64,000 nucleotides of DNA from Pseudomonas sp. Bout1 (GCF_034314165.1 NZ_JAVIWK010000001.1:248001-312000); one strand, 5' to 3'. Positions 21,253 to 30,499 are shown, counted from the first letter of the stretch. Program-made: numbers and translations. Notes: generated by a model not told the origin, from the letters alone.

Positions 21253-22116
21253 TCAGTCGACGAGGTGCAGAACCACGGCGCCGACCAACACCAGCACCAC
21301 ACCGATTACTTGCACTGCTGACAGTCGTTCCTTGAAAAACACAAACCCGAGGATCGCCGCAATCCCGCCGGATAAAGTACTGATCACGGTCACCACCGAA
21401 ACCGAGCCCGCCATTGCACCCCACGAGAAAGCCGAGAACCCACCGAGGTTCATCAGGCTCGCCCCGGTCAGCGTTGCGCAGTTTTTCAGTGGCGGAATCT
21501 TCAGGCCCTCTTTGACTTTAAGCACCATCACCACCAGCACACACAGGCCGACTAGATAGCCGAGCCAAAGCATCGTGACCGGTCCAAGCGTCGGCAGCGT
21601 GTAACGGCCCTGCACCCAAAAGCTGGTGCCGTAGAGCAACGCGGCGAGCATCGCGTAGGCGATTGAGCGGCTGGAGCTGTTGTGAGGAACGCCATTGTCC
21701 TTGTGGATGCTGGACAGGATCACACCCACCACGCACAAGGCGATACAGCCGAGCTGGATCAGGCTGATGTGTTCGCCGCTGGCCCATGACAGCAAAGTAG
21801 TCACGACGCCGTAGGACGTCACCAGAGGCGCGACGATGGCCGCCTTGCCCAAGGCGAAGGCCTTGGACAGTGCGAGGGCGCCGGAGACGGTCAGCAGGGC
21901 TGCGGCGGCGCCCAGGAGCCAGACACTCAAAGGCGCTGCTAGGGATTTGACGAGGAAGGCTGGGAAGATGATCAGCAGCAAGGTCATGATCAGAAAGCCC
22001 AGCGCCTGGCCGAAGTACACCGCGCGTTTCACGCCGACAGCTCGGGCGTTGAGGCCGACGAGGAAGTCCGTGCCGCCCCAGAGCAGGGCGGCCAGCAGGC
22101 CCATTAGTACGTCCAT
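21253..22116 (-). CDS. EamA/DMT-family transporter
   Basis: A 287-aa membrane protein with about ten transmembrane helices and the two-repeat layout of drug/metabolite (EamA) transporters, such as LLAALLWGGTDFLVGLNARA at the start and GSVSVVTVISTLSGGIAAILGF in the second half. The ATG at 22116 is chosen because it begins at the first helix; the frame remains open for 31 codons upstream but that stretch contains REP-like sequence. The exported or imported solute is unknown. Confidence 0.85.
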   Translation of the reverse strand: MDVLMGLLAALLWGGTDFLVGLNARAVGVKRAVYFGQALGFLIMTLLLIIFPAFLVKSLAAPLSVWLLGAAAALLTVSGALALSKAFALGKAAIVAPLVTSYGVVTTLLSWASGEHISLIQLGCIALCVVGVILSSIHKDNGVPHNSSSRSIAYAMLAALLYGTSFWVQGRYTLPTLGPVTMLWLGYLVGLCVLVVMVLKVKEGLKIPPLKNCATLTGASLMNLGGFSAFSWGAMAGSVSVVTVISTLSGGIAAILGFVFFKERLSAVQVIGVVLVLVGAVVLHLVD

Positions 22117-22185
22117 GTAAGGTCCTTGTTGTTTTTTGAGGGCAGCGGTGTATCGGCTTATAGGTGTGTCGGCTGTTCGGGCCTC

Positions 22186-22209
22186 ATCGCGAGCAAGCTC
22201 GGCTCCCAC
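22186..22209. repeat. Single REP-like arm
   Basis: ATCGCGAGCAAGCTCGGCTCCCAC is one arm of the same family, with no facing partner within 100 bp. It lies just after the DUF1493 gene stop. Confidence 0.6.
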
Positions 22210-22218
22210 ATTCGATCT

Positions 22219-22596
22219 TTAGCGTGTTTGAGGGCTGTGTTCGCTCGGGGTTTCCAGGGCTTGCGTGTCCCAGCGTTGGGCCTTGATAGCCAGGTAAAGC
22301 ATGCCGATGGTCAGCGGGATTTTGTCGCCGCGGCCTTTGGCTCGGTGTTTCAGGAAGACGTCGAAGACGGGAGGTTGGAAGTAACGATAAGCGTCGTAGT
22401 CGTTCAGGTCGACGGCGAAGTCTTGTTCCAGCGCTTCCATGAATTGATTGGCTTCGGCGCCGTCACAACCCAGGTCCAGGTTGATGGCCGTTTCAAGGCG
22501 CAGCGTCTTATGTTCAGGCAGGCCAATTTCTTCGTGCAGCAGTTGCAAGAGCTGTTGCATGGCAAGGTCTTCAGGAAAGTTGGGGGCCAGGTTCAT
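22219..22596 (-). CDS. DUF1493-family protein
   Basis: A 125-aa protein with the DUF1493 pattern: a helical start, then TAINLDLGCDGAEANQFMEAL and a FAVDLNDYDAYRYFQPP segment, reminiscent of an acyl-carrier-protein fold. The function of the family is not established. The ATG at 22596 gives MNLAPNFPED; a frame open further upstream runs into REP sequence and is not used. It stands alone between REP elements. Confidence 0.72.
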   Translation of the reverse strand: MNLAPNFPEDLAMQQLLQLLHEEIGLPEHKTLRLETAINLDLGCDGAEANQFMEALEQDFAVDLNDYDAYRYFQPPVFDVFLKHRAKGRGDKIPLTIGMLYLAIKAQRWDTQALETPSEHSPQTR

Positions 22597-22672
22597 GGTG
22601 GGCACGCGTGAGTGGGCGGGGCGACTGACTTTATCGATCGAACCGTGATCCTTCAAACGAAACAGGTCAAAT

Positions 22673-22760
22673 GTGGGAGCCGGGCTTGCCCGCGATGGCG
22701 GCGTGTCAGTGGCAGCAGTGTTGTCTGACACACCGCTATCGCAGGCAAGCCAGCTCCCAC
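22673..22760. repeat. REP-like inverted pair (REPIN-type)
   Basis: GTGGGAGCCGGGCTTGCCCGCGAT and ATCGCAGGCAAGCCAGCTCCCAC face each other, and the spacer itself contains GTGTCAG...CTGACAC. Confidence 0.8.
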
Positions 22761-22919
22761 ATTTTGAGCTGTGTGGCTGCTCAGAGGGTCGGGGGTGTTC
22801 GCTCTACGGCGTCGGCGGTGGTGAGTTGCATCATTGCGTATTGGATGTCTTCGGCAGCGGCAGCGGCGTCGATGAGAAGCGGATATGTCTCGGTAAAGTT
22901 GGTTGTAAGAGGTTAATAC

Positions 22920-23519
22920 TCAGATACTGGTAGGTGTACTGATACACCGCTCAAAAATTGCCTCCAATCCCCGATAATCACACGCCACCGCATCAATATT
23001 CGCCGGTATCCACGCCGCATTCTTCACCAGCCACCAATTCACCGAAAACCCGGCGTTGACGATGATCTGCTCGAACAGAATCCGCTGCGCACGGCCGTTC
23101 CCTTCGCGAAACGGGTGGATCACGTTGAGGTCGCCGTAGGCCTCGGCAATGTGCGTCACCAACTCTGCCTGCGTCACCCCGACAAACCAGTTGGCCTGCG
23201 CCATGTGCTGGATGATCTTGGCCGCTTCAGGCGGAATACGTTCCGGTGTGCAGAACAGTGTGTCGCCTTTCTGGATGTTGACCGTACGCAGTTCCCCGGC
23301 CCATTCGTAGATGTCCCCGAACAGGGTGCGGTGGATGTGTTGCAGGCGTTCAAGGTCGTAGGGCGGGGGATACAGCGGAAGGCTGCCGACGGCAATTTCA
23401 GACAGTTCCCGCTCGGCCTGGTGCAGGCGTTCTTCGTCGAACAAATCGAGGCGGTTACGCAGGACGCTGCTACCGGGGTAGCAGTACGGGTCCTGGCCCA
23501 CGCCGTATTTGTCGAGCAT
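22920..23519 (-). CDS. Fic-domain protein (putative AMP-transferase toxin)
   Basis: A 199-aa Fic protein. The full catalytic motif HPFREGNGRAQR spans H135-R146, with the catalytic His, the Glu/Gly-Asn-Gly nucleotide loop and the terminal Arg. Active Fic enzymes of this type transfer AMP from ATP to target proteins. It has no inhibitory helix of its own. Its ATG overlaps the stop of an upstream YhfG-like gene (TGATG), so the two form a class I Fic toxin-antitoxin-type module. The target is unknown. Confidence 0.9.
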   Translation of the reverse strand: MLDKYGVGQDPYCYPGSSVLRNRLDLFDEERLHQAERELSEIAVGSLPLYPPPYDLERLQHIHRTLFGDIYEWAGELRTVNIQKGDTLFCTPERIPPEAAKIIQHMAQANWFVGVTQAELVTHIAEAYGDLNVIHPFREGNGRAQRILFEQIIVNAGFSVNWWLVKNAAWIPANIDAVACDYRGLEAIFERCISTPTSI

Positions 23520-23689
23520 CAGCGTTCAGTGTTGCGGTACTTGGCGAGGACGGCTTCGCGGGTCGGCAGGGGTTTGTCGACGTCGGCGGGCCGGGTGTCA
23601 AACCCTTCCAGGCGCAGGCTGGCCAGGTAGTTGGAACGGCGGATCTTGTCGTAGTGATCCTGCTTTTGCTCAAACGTCAGTTCGGCCAT
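23519..23689 (-). CDS. YhfG-like Fic antitoxin
   Basis: A 56-aa protein directly upstream of and overlapping the fic gene. It carries the Fic-inhibitory helix pattern S/T-x3-E-G/N as S24 to G29 (SLRLEG). In class I modules the Glu of this motif blocks ATP binding in the Fic active site, so this protein should hold its partner inactive. The start at 23689 (MAELTFEQKQDHYDKIRR) is the usual YhfG beginning. Confidence 0.85.
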   Translation of the reverse strand: MAELTFEQKQDHYDKIRRSNYLASLRLEGFDTRPADVDKPLPTREAVLAKYRNTER

Positions 23690-23898
23690 GACAGCGTCCT
23701 CTCGGTGCGAAGTTTGATTGTAGCGCAATGGGTTTGCAGATGCGTCCTGCGCGAGGTTGGAACGTTTCCTACTGGTGCCTACTCCATTGCCCAGGCTGTG
23801 TATCATCCTGTCTCTTTTTTCCTTGCGACCTTTCTCGATTCGCTGAATGCGCTGGTCTATGTTTTGGGCTCGTTCAGCGGTCAATGGAGTGACAGCTT

Positions 23899-25836
23899 AT
23901 GCACAACACCCTCCAACAGGTCTTTGGTTATCCACAGTTTCGTTTGGGCCAGGAGGCGGCGGTCAGTGCCGTGCTGGCCGGTCGTTCGGCGGCGGCGATT
24001 TTCCCCACCGGCTCCGGCAAGTCCCTTTGTTATCAACTGTCCGCCGTGTTGCTGCCGCACCTGACGCTGGTCGTGTCGCCGTTGCTGGCATTGATGCAGG
24101 ACCAGTTGGGCTTCTTGCAGCGCCACGGTATCTCGGCGGGCAGCATCGACTCGGCCCAGAGCCGTGACGACGCCAATGACGTCATGGCCCGCGCACGTTC
24201 GGGCGAGCTGAAGATCCTGATGGTCTCCGTGGAGCGCTTGAAGAATGAGCGCTTTCGCAATTTCCTGCAAAGCGTGCCGATCTCGCTGCTGGTGGTGGAC
24301 GAGGCTCACTGTATTTCCGAATGGGGCCATAACTTTCGCCCGGATTACCTGAAGCTGCCCGACTACCAGCGCCAGTTCCGTATCCCCCAGGCGCTGCTGC
24401 TGACTGCCACGGCGACGCCCAAGGTGATCGCCGACATGCAGGCCAAGTTCGCCATTGCGCCAAACGATGTGATCACCACGGGTTTCTACCGCGCCAACCT
24501 CAACCTGCTGGTGGAGCCTGTCGCCGGCCAGGACAAGCGTCGACGCCTGGTGGCGTGGATGAACGAACGGGCCAATCAGCCGAGCATCGTCTACGTCACC
24601 CTGCAGAAAACCGCCGAACACATTGCCGAGCATTTGAATCGCAACGGCATCCAGGCCGAGGCTTATCACGCGGGGTTGGCCCACGATAAGCGCGAGGGCA
24701 TCCAGAAACGGTTTATGGGCGGCCAGTCCAATTGCATCGTTGCCACCATTGCCTTTGGCATGGGCATCGACAAGAGCGATATCCGCAATGTGGTGCATTT
24801 TGACCTGCCCAAATCCATCGAGAACTACAGCCAGGAAATCGGCCGTGCCGGGCGCGATGGGCAGCCGTCTGACTGCCTGGTTTTGGCTAACCGCGACAGC
24901 CTGAATGTGCTCGAAAACTTTGTGTACGGCGACACACCGGAGCAAGAAGGTATTCGCCGCGTCCTGGCGGAAATACAGGCGGTGCGTAGTGATGGGCAAT
25001 GGGAGTTTTTGCTTCGCTCACTTTCGGACCACAGCAACATACGTGAGCTGCCGCTGAAGACCCTGTTGGTGCAACTTGAGCTCAAGGGCGTGATTGCGCC
25101 GCGCTATGCGTATTACGCCGAGTACCGCTTCAAGTACCTGATTGAACCAGAGGCATTGCTGGCGCGGTTTTCCGGCGAGCGACAGCAGTTTGTCGCGGCG
25201 ATTATCCAGGTCTGCAAACGCTCAAGAACCTGGGCGACGGTGGATTTCGACGGGCTGTATCAACAACATCAAGCCGAGCGCAGCCGGGTGGTGAAGGCCC
25301 TGGATTACTTCCAGGAACAGGGCCTGATCGAGATGGAAAGCAAGCAGATGACCGAAGTTTACGGCCTGCTGGATACCGACTTTGACCCACAGGTGTTGAG
25401 CACCGAGTTATACACAGGCTTCAAGCAACACGAGGTGACGGAAGTGGCGCGGATTCACGCCATGCTGGATTTGTTCGCCACCGAGGAGTGCCTGGGTTAC
25501 CGCCTGGCGCACTATTTCGGTGATGAAAACGCACCCCGGCAATGCGGGCATTGTTCGGTGTGCCACGGTAACGTGGCCCACTTGCCGGCGCCGCCAGGCT
25601 TGCCGCCGCTTGTGGATAAAAACTTCCAGGCGCTGTGCGGCGAATTTATCCACAGGCACCATGACTACAGCGGCAGTCTGCCCAGTGCTGAACAGTTGAC
25701 GCGGTTTTTATGTGGCATCAGCGTACCGTTGTTTACGAAGCTCAAGGCACGAGGTATTCCAGGTTTTGCTGTGTTGGAGGAATATGCCTACGCCGAGGTG
25801 CGTGATTGGGCGGGGGCGGGTTTGGCGGCACTCTAG
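23899..25836 (+). CDS. RecQ-family ATP-dependent DNA helicase
   Basis: A 645-aa RecQ-type 3'-5' DNA helicase. Motif 0 is the opening FGYPQFRLGQEAAV; Walker A is FPTGSGKSLCYQL; motif II is VVDEAHCISEWGHNFRPDY; motif VI is QEIGRAGRDGQ. A zinc-binding subdomain (Cys in EECLGYRL and CGHCSVC) follows near residues 530-555. The C-terminal part differs from E. coli RecQ and no HRDC domain is obvious, so it may be the second RecQ-like paralog of pseudomonads rather than RecQ proper. Role: DNA repair. Confidence 0.88.
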   Translation: MHNTLQQVFGYPQFRLGQEAAVSAVLAGRSAAAIFPTGSGKSLCYQLSAVLLPHLTLVVSPLLALMQDQLGFLQRHGISAGSIDSAQSRDDANDVMARARSGELKILMVSVERLKNERFRNFLQSVPISLLVVDEAHCISEWGHNFRPDYLKLPDYQRQFRIPQALLLTATATPKVIADMQAKFAIAPNDVITTGFYRANLNLLVEPVAGQDKRRRLVAWMNERANQPSIVYVTLQKTAEHIAEHLNRNGIQAEAYHAGLAHDKREGIQKRFMGGQSNCIVATIAFGMGIDKSDIRNVVHFDLPKSIENYSQEIGRAGRDGQPSDCLVLANRDSLNVLENFVYGDTPEQEGIRRVLAEIQAVRSDGQWEFLLRSLSDHSNIRELPLKTLLVQLELKGVIAPRYAYYAEYRFKYLIEPEALLARFSGERQQFVAAIIQVCKRSRTWATVDFDGLYQQHQAERSRVVKALDYFQEQGLIEMESKQMTEVYGLLDTDFDPQVLSTELYTGFKQHEVTEVARIHAMLDLFATEECLGYRLAHYFGDENAPRQCGHCSVCHGNVAHLPAPPGLPPLVDKNFQALCGEFIHRHHDYSGSLPSAEQLTRFLCGISVPLFTKLKARGIPGFAVLEEYAYAEVRDWAGAGLAAL

Positions 25837-25950
25837 TTTCCGGGCTGGAAGGTCGTGCTTTCCCTTCCAATGGCAGACGCCGCCGACAGCTATACCTTGC
25901 CTGCAGGTGAGAAGGTTTGATGCACCACTTCTTCTGCAAAGGAATTGCCC

Positions 25951-26808
25951 ATGGCTTTTAGTTTTTCTCGTGCCGTTGTCTGCGGAGTCTGGCTGTGCGT
26001 CGGTTTGCTGATGGCTCAAAGTGCGGTGGCGTCTGTCACGCCGTTGAGCGTCAATGACTGTCGGCGGATGCAGCTTCGCAACACCATCACCGCATCCAAT
26101 CCGCTGCCCTGCGCGCGCCTGGCGCGCGTCACGTTCAGCTACGTGGACTTTGACGGGGTGCTGCATAACAACGGGCAGCTCGTGGTGCTGGATGCGATCG
26201 CGCCCCACGTGGAAGAGATCTTCAAGCAGTTGCTGCAACGCCGGTTCCCGGTGCAACAGGCGGTCCCGCTGGAAACCTACCGGGGCAATGACAAGGTCTC
26301 GATGGCGCGAAACAATACCAGTGGTTTTAACGGGCGGCAGGTCAGTGGTGCCTCGGGGTGGTCGCTACATGCCTACGGCGCCGCGATTGATCTCAACCCG
26401 CTGCAAAACCCGTTCGTGCTGTTCGGGCGTAACCTGCGGGGTGAGTTCACCGGCCAGGCCACCGTTGAGCCCAAGGCGAGTACGGGGGCTGCCGTTAACC
26501 GCATGGATGCTCGCCCCTGCAAGCCGATGCGTCCTGGCCGGGCAGAAGAGGTGATTGATCTGTTTGCCGAACACGGGTTTCTGACCTGGGGTGGTTATTG
26601 GGATTTCCCACTGGATTACCAACATTTCCAGATCGGCCGGCGTTCGTTCGTGGAGTATCTGGCGCGTTTGACTACGCAGCAGGCCAGCGCTGCAATCGAG
26701 GTGTATATCACTGCCTATCGCCAGTGCCTGGAGCAATCCGTCGAGACAGACCACGCCCTCAAGCGTATGGCCTGCGTCCAGGAAACGGTTGAGCAAAGTC
26801 CAACCTGA
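25951..26808 (+). CDS. M15-family peptidase (D-Ala-D-Ala carboxypeptidase/VanY-like)
   Basis: An exported cell-wall peptidase of about 285 aa. A signal peptide ends near SAVASVTP. The zinc-binding motifs of M15C enzymes are visible: SLHAYGAAIDLNP (SxHxxGxAxD) near residue 145 and a second His in PLDYQHFQIGR near 230. It probably cleaves peptidoglycan stem peptides in the periplasm. Two ATGs, 25945 and 25951, are two codons apart and the true start is uncertain. Confidence 0.83.
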   Translation: MAFSFSRAVVCGVWLCVGLLMAQSAVASVTPLSVNDCRRMQLRNTITASNPLPCARLARVTFSYVDFDGVLHNNGQLVVLDAIAPHVEEIFKQLLQRRFPVQQAVPLETYRGNDKVSMARNNTSGFNGRQVSGASGWSLHAYGAAIDLNPLQNPFVLFGRNLRGEFTGQATVEPKASTGAAVNRMDARPCKPMRPGRAEEVIDLFAEHGFLTWGGYWDFPLDYQHFQIGRRSFVEYLARLTTQQASAAIEVYITAYRQCLEQSVETDHALKRMACVQETVEQSPT

Positions 26809-26867
26809 GCTTGCGGGTGAGGCCTGAACCCCGTATCAAGGAGCCTCCTCTTGCCCGGGCCATACCA

Positions 26868-27299
26868 ATGACCAACGCTATGCCACAGCGCGCCGATTAC
26901 CTTCACTTCCAGCCGATCATCACGCGCTGGCACGACAATGATGTGTATGGGCATGTGAACAACGTCACCTACTACAGCTTCTTCGACACAGCGGTGAACA
27001 CCTACCTGATCGAGCAGGGCGGGTTGGATATTCATGACGGTGAGGTGGTTGGGTTTGTGGTGAGTTCGGCGTGCGACTACTTCGCCTCGATCGCCTTTCC
27101 GGACCGTATCGAGATCGGCCTGCACGTGGGCAAGTTGGGCAACAGTTCGGTGCAGTACGAGTTGGCGGTGTTCAAGGCGGGCGAAGAGGAGGCCTGTGCT
27201 GCGGGGAGGTTCGTGCATGTGTTCGTAGATCGGGCATCGAACCAGCCGGTAGCGATTCCGCAGGCGCTGCGCGAGGCGTTGCAGCGCTTGGTGATCTGA
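26868..27299 (+). CDS. Acyl-CoA thioesterase, 4HBT (hotdog) family
   Basis: A 143-aa hotdog thioesterase of the 4-hydroxybenzoyl-CoA thioesterase type. The catalytic loop is RWHDNDVYGHVNNVTYYSFFD, with Asp and the HVNN motif near residues 22-38. The start is set at ATG 26868 since upstream in-frame codons are not family-like. The preceding gene ends 60 bp away, so the two may be co-transcribed. The substrate is unknown. Confidence 0.85.
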   Translation: MTNAMPQRADYLHFQPIITRWHDNDVYGHVNNVTYYSFFDTAVNTYLIEQGGLDIHDGEVVGFVVSSACDYFASIAFPDRIEIGLHVGKLGNSSVQYELAVFKAGEEEACAAGRFVHVFVDRASNQPVAIPQALREALQRLVI

Positions 27300-27329
27300 T
27301 TTCTATCTGAGAAACAATGAACATCAAAT

Positions 27330-27399
27330 GTGGAAGCTGGCTTGCCTGCGATAGCGGTGGTGACTGATACACCGCTATCGCAGGCAAGCCAGCTCCCAC
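27330..27399. repeat. REP-like inverted pair (REPIN-type)
   Basis: GTGGAAGCTGGCTTGCCTGCGATAGCGGT is almost perfectly complementary to ACCGCTATCGCAGGCAAGCCAGCTCCCAC with only a short loop. It lies between convergent genes and could also act as a terminator-like hairpin. Confidence 0.8.
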
Positions 27400-27436
27400 A
27401 GTATTTTGCTGCGTTTTCTCGACGGTATTTCAAGTC

Positions 27437-27916
27437 TTACCGATGGTGGCGGTAGTGATGCTTATTGCGATGCCCATAAGCATGGCCGCGACCGCGATGG
27501 TCATCGCGGTCATACCGGCGGTTATCACGCCCACGGTAACGACGATCATCGTCATCGCTCTTGTTGCCCATGTAGTTGCCCAGCGCGCCACCGGCGCCAC
27601 CGCCGGCTGCAGCGCCGATCAGGCTGCCGGTGCTGCCGCCAACGCTGCGGCCCACCACGTTGCCACCGGCTGCGCCCAATGCGCCACCAATGGCTGCTTC
27701 GCCACGGCTGCGCTTGTCTGCGCCGACCGCACTGCCGCCCGCGCCGCCAAGTGCTGCACCAATGGCCGAGCCGGTGTTACCGCCCAACTGCTGACCTACG
27801 ACTGAACCCAGAACCCCGCCCAATGCGCCGCCCACACCGGCTTCGGTGGTGCCACCGGCCATGGCTGCGCCACTGACCAGGCCAAGGGACAACAAGAGAA
27901 TCGAGGAGAACTTCAT
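27437..27916 (-). CDS. Exported glycine-zipper protein
   Basis: A 159-aa protein with a 20-residue signal peptide (ending AAMA). A long Gly/Ala-rich part (about residues 21-118) has repeated G-x3-G zippers such as GGALGGVLGSVVGQQLGG. The tail, from residue 119, is highly charged and full of Asp, Arg and His (DDDDRRYRGRDNRRYDRDD, then HHYRHHR). Glycine-zipper proteins insert in or associate with membranes. The His-rich end suggests metal binding, which is inference. Function unknown. Confidence 0.82.
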   Translation of the reverse strand: MKFSSILLLSLGLVSGAAMAGGTTEAGVGGALGGVLGSVVGQQLGGNTGSAIGAALGGAGGSAVGADKRSRGEAAIGGALGAAGGNVVGRSVGGSTGSLIGAAAGGGAGGALGNYMGNKSDDDDRRYRGRDNRRYDRDDHRGRGHAYGHRNKHHYRHHR

Positions 27917-27997
27917 AGAGGAACCTCAAGAGGATGACGGCGCGATCCTGAGGTTGTATCGAGACGGAAACAATCGAAAACCGACCAGTGGTACAGG

Positions 27998-28007
27998 TTG
28001 TATACAA
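27998..28007. promoter_or_regulatory. Perfect palindrome resembling a GntR-family operator
   Basis: TTGTATACAA is a perfect 10-bp palindrome about 80 bp upstream of the glycine-zipper gene. GntR-family (FadR-subfamily) regulators often bind this kind of site. No GntR gene lies in the window, so the assignment is tentative. Confidence 0.3.
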
Positions 28008-28072
28008 TTCTCTAAGTTGCTGTTTTGTATGGGGAACTTAAGTGATTTTTGCGAGTCTTTAGTTACTTCGCA

Positions 28073-28105
28073 ACGGCCGCTTTTATGCAAAAGCGGCCTT
28101 TTTTT
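28073..28105 (+). terminator. Strong plus-strand rho-independent terminator without an obvious gene
   Basis: GGCCGCTTTT-ATGC-AAAAGCGGCC is a perfect 10-bp stem followed by seven T. The nearest plus-strand gene ends 770 bp upstream and both flanking genes are on the minus strand, so it may end a small RNA starting near 27,9xx-28,0xx. Confidence 0.75.
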
Positions 28106-28150
28106 GTGCCTGTAGAAAAGCTCGGGATGCTTCCTGTGGCGAGGTGTCGC

Positions 28151-30499
28151 TTAGGCCGACTTCGCCATGATCAACCCGGTCGCACTCGCCGCTTCCAAGC
28201 GAATCGCCACGAACTTCGAGGTTGGCGTATGGCTGCCATCGCCGGTGCTCTCCAGCGGCACCAACGGGTTCACTTCCGGGTAATACGCTGCAGCCTGCCC
28301 CGCCGGAATATCAAACGCCAGCAAGGTGAAGCCCTTCACTCGTCGCTCACGCCCGTCATCCCAGATCGACACGATGTCGGCCTTCTGCCCCGGCTTGAAG
28401 CCCAGGCGGATGATGTCGGCTTCGTTGACGAACAACACATCGCGCTGGCCCTTGACCCCGCGATAGCGGTCATCCAGGCCATAAATCGTGGTGTTGTACT
28501 GATCGTGGGAGCGCATTGACTGCATGATCAGGTCCGGCAATTGCCCGGTGTTGCGGGTGCGTTCGTGCACCAGGTCCTTGGGCAGGATGTTCGCGCGGAA
28601 GTTGGCGCGGCCCGATGGGGTGTTCCAGCGGCGTGCGCCGGCCGAGTTGCCCAGGTAGAAACCACCCGGGTTTTTCAGGCGTTCGTTGAAGCCCTTGAAG
28701 CCCGGAATGGTGTCGGCGATCAGGTCGCGAATGCGGTCGTAATCGGCCACCAGCCAGTTCCAGTCCACCGGCTTGCTGCCCAATGTCGCAGCAGCAATAC
28801 CTGCCAGGATCGCCGGCTCCGATTTCATCTGTTTCGACAGCGGCTGCAACTGGCCATTGGAGGCGTGGACCATGCTGAAGGAGTCTTCCACGGTCACTGC
28901 TTGCGGGCCTTCGGCCTGGATGTCGATGTCGGTGCGGCCCAGGCATGGCAGGATCAGTGCGTCCTTGCCGTGCATCAGGTGGCTGCGGTTGAGCTTGGTG
29001 CTGATCTGCACGGTCAGGTCGCAATTGCGCAGCGCTTCAAAGGTGCGCGGGCTGTCCGGCGTGGCTTGGGCGAAGTTGCCGCCCAGGCCGATAAATACCT
29101 TGGAGCGGCCTTCGAGCATGGCGTGAATCGCTTCCACCACGTTGTGGCCGTTGTCGCGCGGTACCTGGAACTGGAAGCGCCGCTCCAGGGAATCGAGGAA
29201 CGCCACTGGTGGCCGTTCGTTGATGCCCATGGTGCGGTCGCCCTGCACGTTACTGTGGCCACGCACCGGGCACAGGCCCGCACCCGGGCGGCCAATGTTG
29301 CCGCGCAGCAGCATCAGGTTGGCGATTTCCTGGATGGTCGGCACCGAGTGGCGGTGTTGGGTGATACCCATCGCCCAGCACATGATCACGTTCTTGCCTT
29401 TGGCGTACATGCGCGCCGCTTGCTCGATCTCTACCAGGGTCAGGCCGGACTGCTCGACGATTTCATCCCATGAGGTGTCGTCGATCTTGCCCAGGTAATC
29501 CAGCACGTTGGCGGTGTGTTCGTTGAGGAAGTCGTGGTCGAACACGGCCTCTTTGCCTTCGGCCTGGGCCTGGCGTTCCCACAGCAGCAGGAACTTGGCC
29601 ATGCCGCGCAGGATGGCCATGTCGCCACCCAGCGCCGGGCGGAAGTAGGCGGTGTTGGTCGGCTTGTCGCCGTTGGTGAGCATTTCCAGCGGGTGTTGCG
29701 GGTGCTGGAAGCGTTCCAGGCCGCGCTCTTTGAGCGGGTTGATGCACACCACCTGAGCGCCGCGTTTTACCGCTTCGCGCAGTGGCTCCAGCATCCGTGG
29801 GTGGTTGGTGCCGGGGTTCTGGCCCCAGACGAAAATGGCGTCTGCATGTTCGAAGTCATCGAAGGTCACGGTGCCTTTGCCCACGCCCACGCTTTGCGCC
29901 AGGGCCACGCCGCTGGCTTCGTGGCACATGTTCGAGCAGTCCGGGAAGTTGTTGGTGCCGTAGGAGCGCACGAACAGTTGATACAGGTAAGCCGCTTCGT
30001 TGCTGGCCCGGCCCGAGGTATAGAACTCGGCCATGTCCGGGTTTGGCAGCGCATTGAGGTGCTTGCCGATCAGGTCGAAAGCCGACTCCCAGCTGATGGG
30101 CTTGTAGCGGTCGGTTTCTGCGTCGTAGCTCATTGGCTCGGTCAGGCGGCCCTGATATTCCAGCCAATAGTCACTCTGCTCAATCAGCGCGCTGACGCTG
30201 TGCTTGGCAAAGAACGCCGCGTCAACGCGGCGCTTGGTGGCTTCCCAGTTGACCGCCTTGGCGCCGTTCTCGCAGAACTTGACCATGCCGCTTTCCGGCG
30301 AGTCGCCCCAAGCGCAGCCCGGGCAGTCGAAGCCGCCGTTCTGGTTGGTCTTGAGCATCATGCGGATGTTTTTCAGCGCGTTGTCGCTGGTCAGCCAGGC
30401 CTGCGCCACGCTGATCAGTGCACCCCAACCACCGGCCGGGCCTTTGTAGGGCTTGTAGCGCGGGGTGGGTTTGTCGTCGGCTTGATGATGAGTGCTCAC
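28151..30499 (-). CDS. FdhF/YdeP-family molybdopterin oxidoreductase
   Basis: A 782-aa molybdopterin (bis-MGD) oxidoreductase of the formate dehydrogenase H/YdeP family. The N-terminal GGFDCPGCAWGDSPESG segment supplies only part of the Cys set that binds a 4Fe-4S cluster in other family members. Typical cofactor-binding parts follow: AEFYTSGRASNEAAYL, FVWGQNPGTNHPRM, and RGHSNVQGDRTMGI. It overlaps fdhD by 4 bp. The YdeP group is linked to acid resistance in E. coli; activity on formate is not shown. Confidence 0.88.
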   Translation of the reverse strand: MSTHHQADDKPTPRYKPYKGPAGGWGALISVAQAWLTSDNALKNIRMMLKTNQNGGFDCPGCAWGDSPESGMVKFCENGAKAVNWEATKRRVDAAFFAKHSVSALIEQSDYWLEYQGRLTEPMSYDAETDRYKPISWESAFDLIGKHLNALPNPDMAEFYTSGRASNEAAYLYQLFVRSYGTNNFPDCSNMCHEASGVALAQSVGVGKGTVTFDDFEHADAIFVWGQNPGTNHPRMLEPLREAVKRGAQVVCINPLKERGLERFQHPQHPLEMLTNGDKPTNTAYFRPALGGDMAILRGMAKFLLLWERQAQAEGKEAVFDHDFLNEHTANVLDYLGKIDDTSWDEIVEQSGLTLVEIEQAARMYAKGKNVIMCWAMGITQHRHSVPTIQEIANLMLLRGNIGRPGAGLCPVRGHSNVQGDRTMGINERPPVAFLDSLERRFQFQVPRDNGHNVVEAIHAMLEGRSKVFIGLGGNFAQATPDSPRTFEALRNCDLTVQISTKLNRSHLMHGKDALILPCLGRTDIDIQAEGPQAVTVEDSFSMVHASNGQLQPLSKQMKSEPAILAGIAAATLGSKPVDWNWLVADYDRIRDLIADTIPGFKGFNERLKNPGGFYLGNSAGARRWNTPSGRANFRANILPKDLVHERTRNTGQLPDLIMQSMRSHDQYNTTIYGLDDRYRGVKGQRDVLFVNEADIIRLGFKPGQKADIVSIWDDGRERRVKGFTLLAFDIPAGQAAAYYPEVNPLVPLESTGDGSHTPTSKFVAIRLEAASATGLIMAKSA

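Noticed and set aside
22781..22912. Short minus-strand frame ending AEDIQYAMMQLTTADAVERTPPTL
   Set aside because: It looks partly protein-like but has no start codon before two internal Met codons and directly follows the fic stop. It could be the tail of a lost small gene; evidence is too thin.
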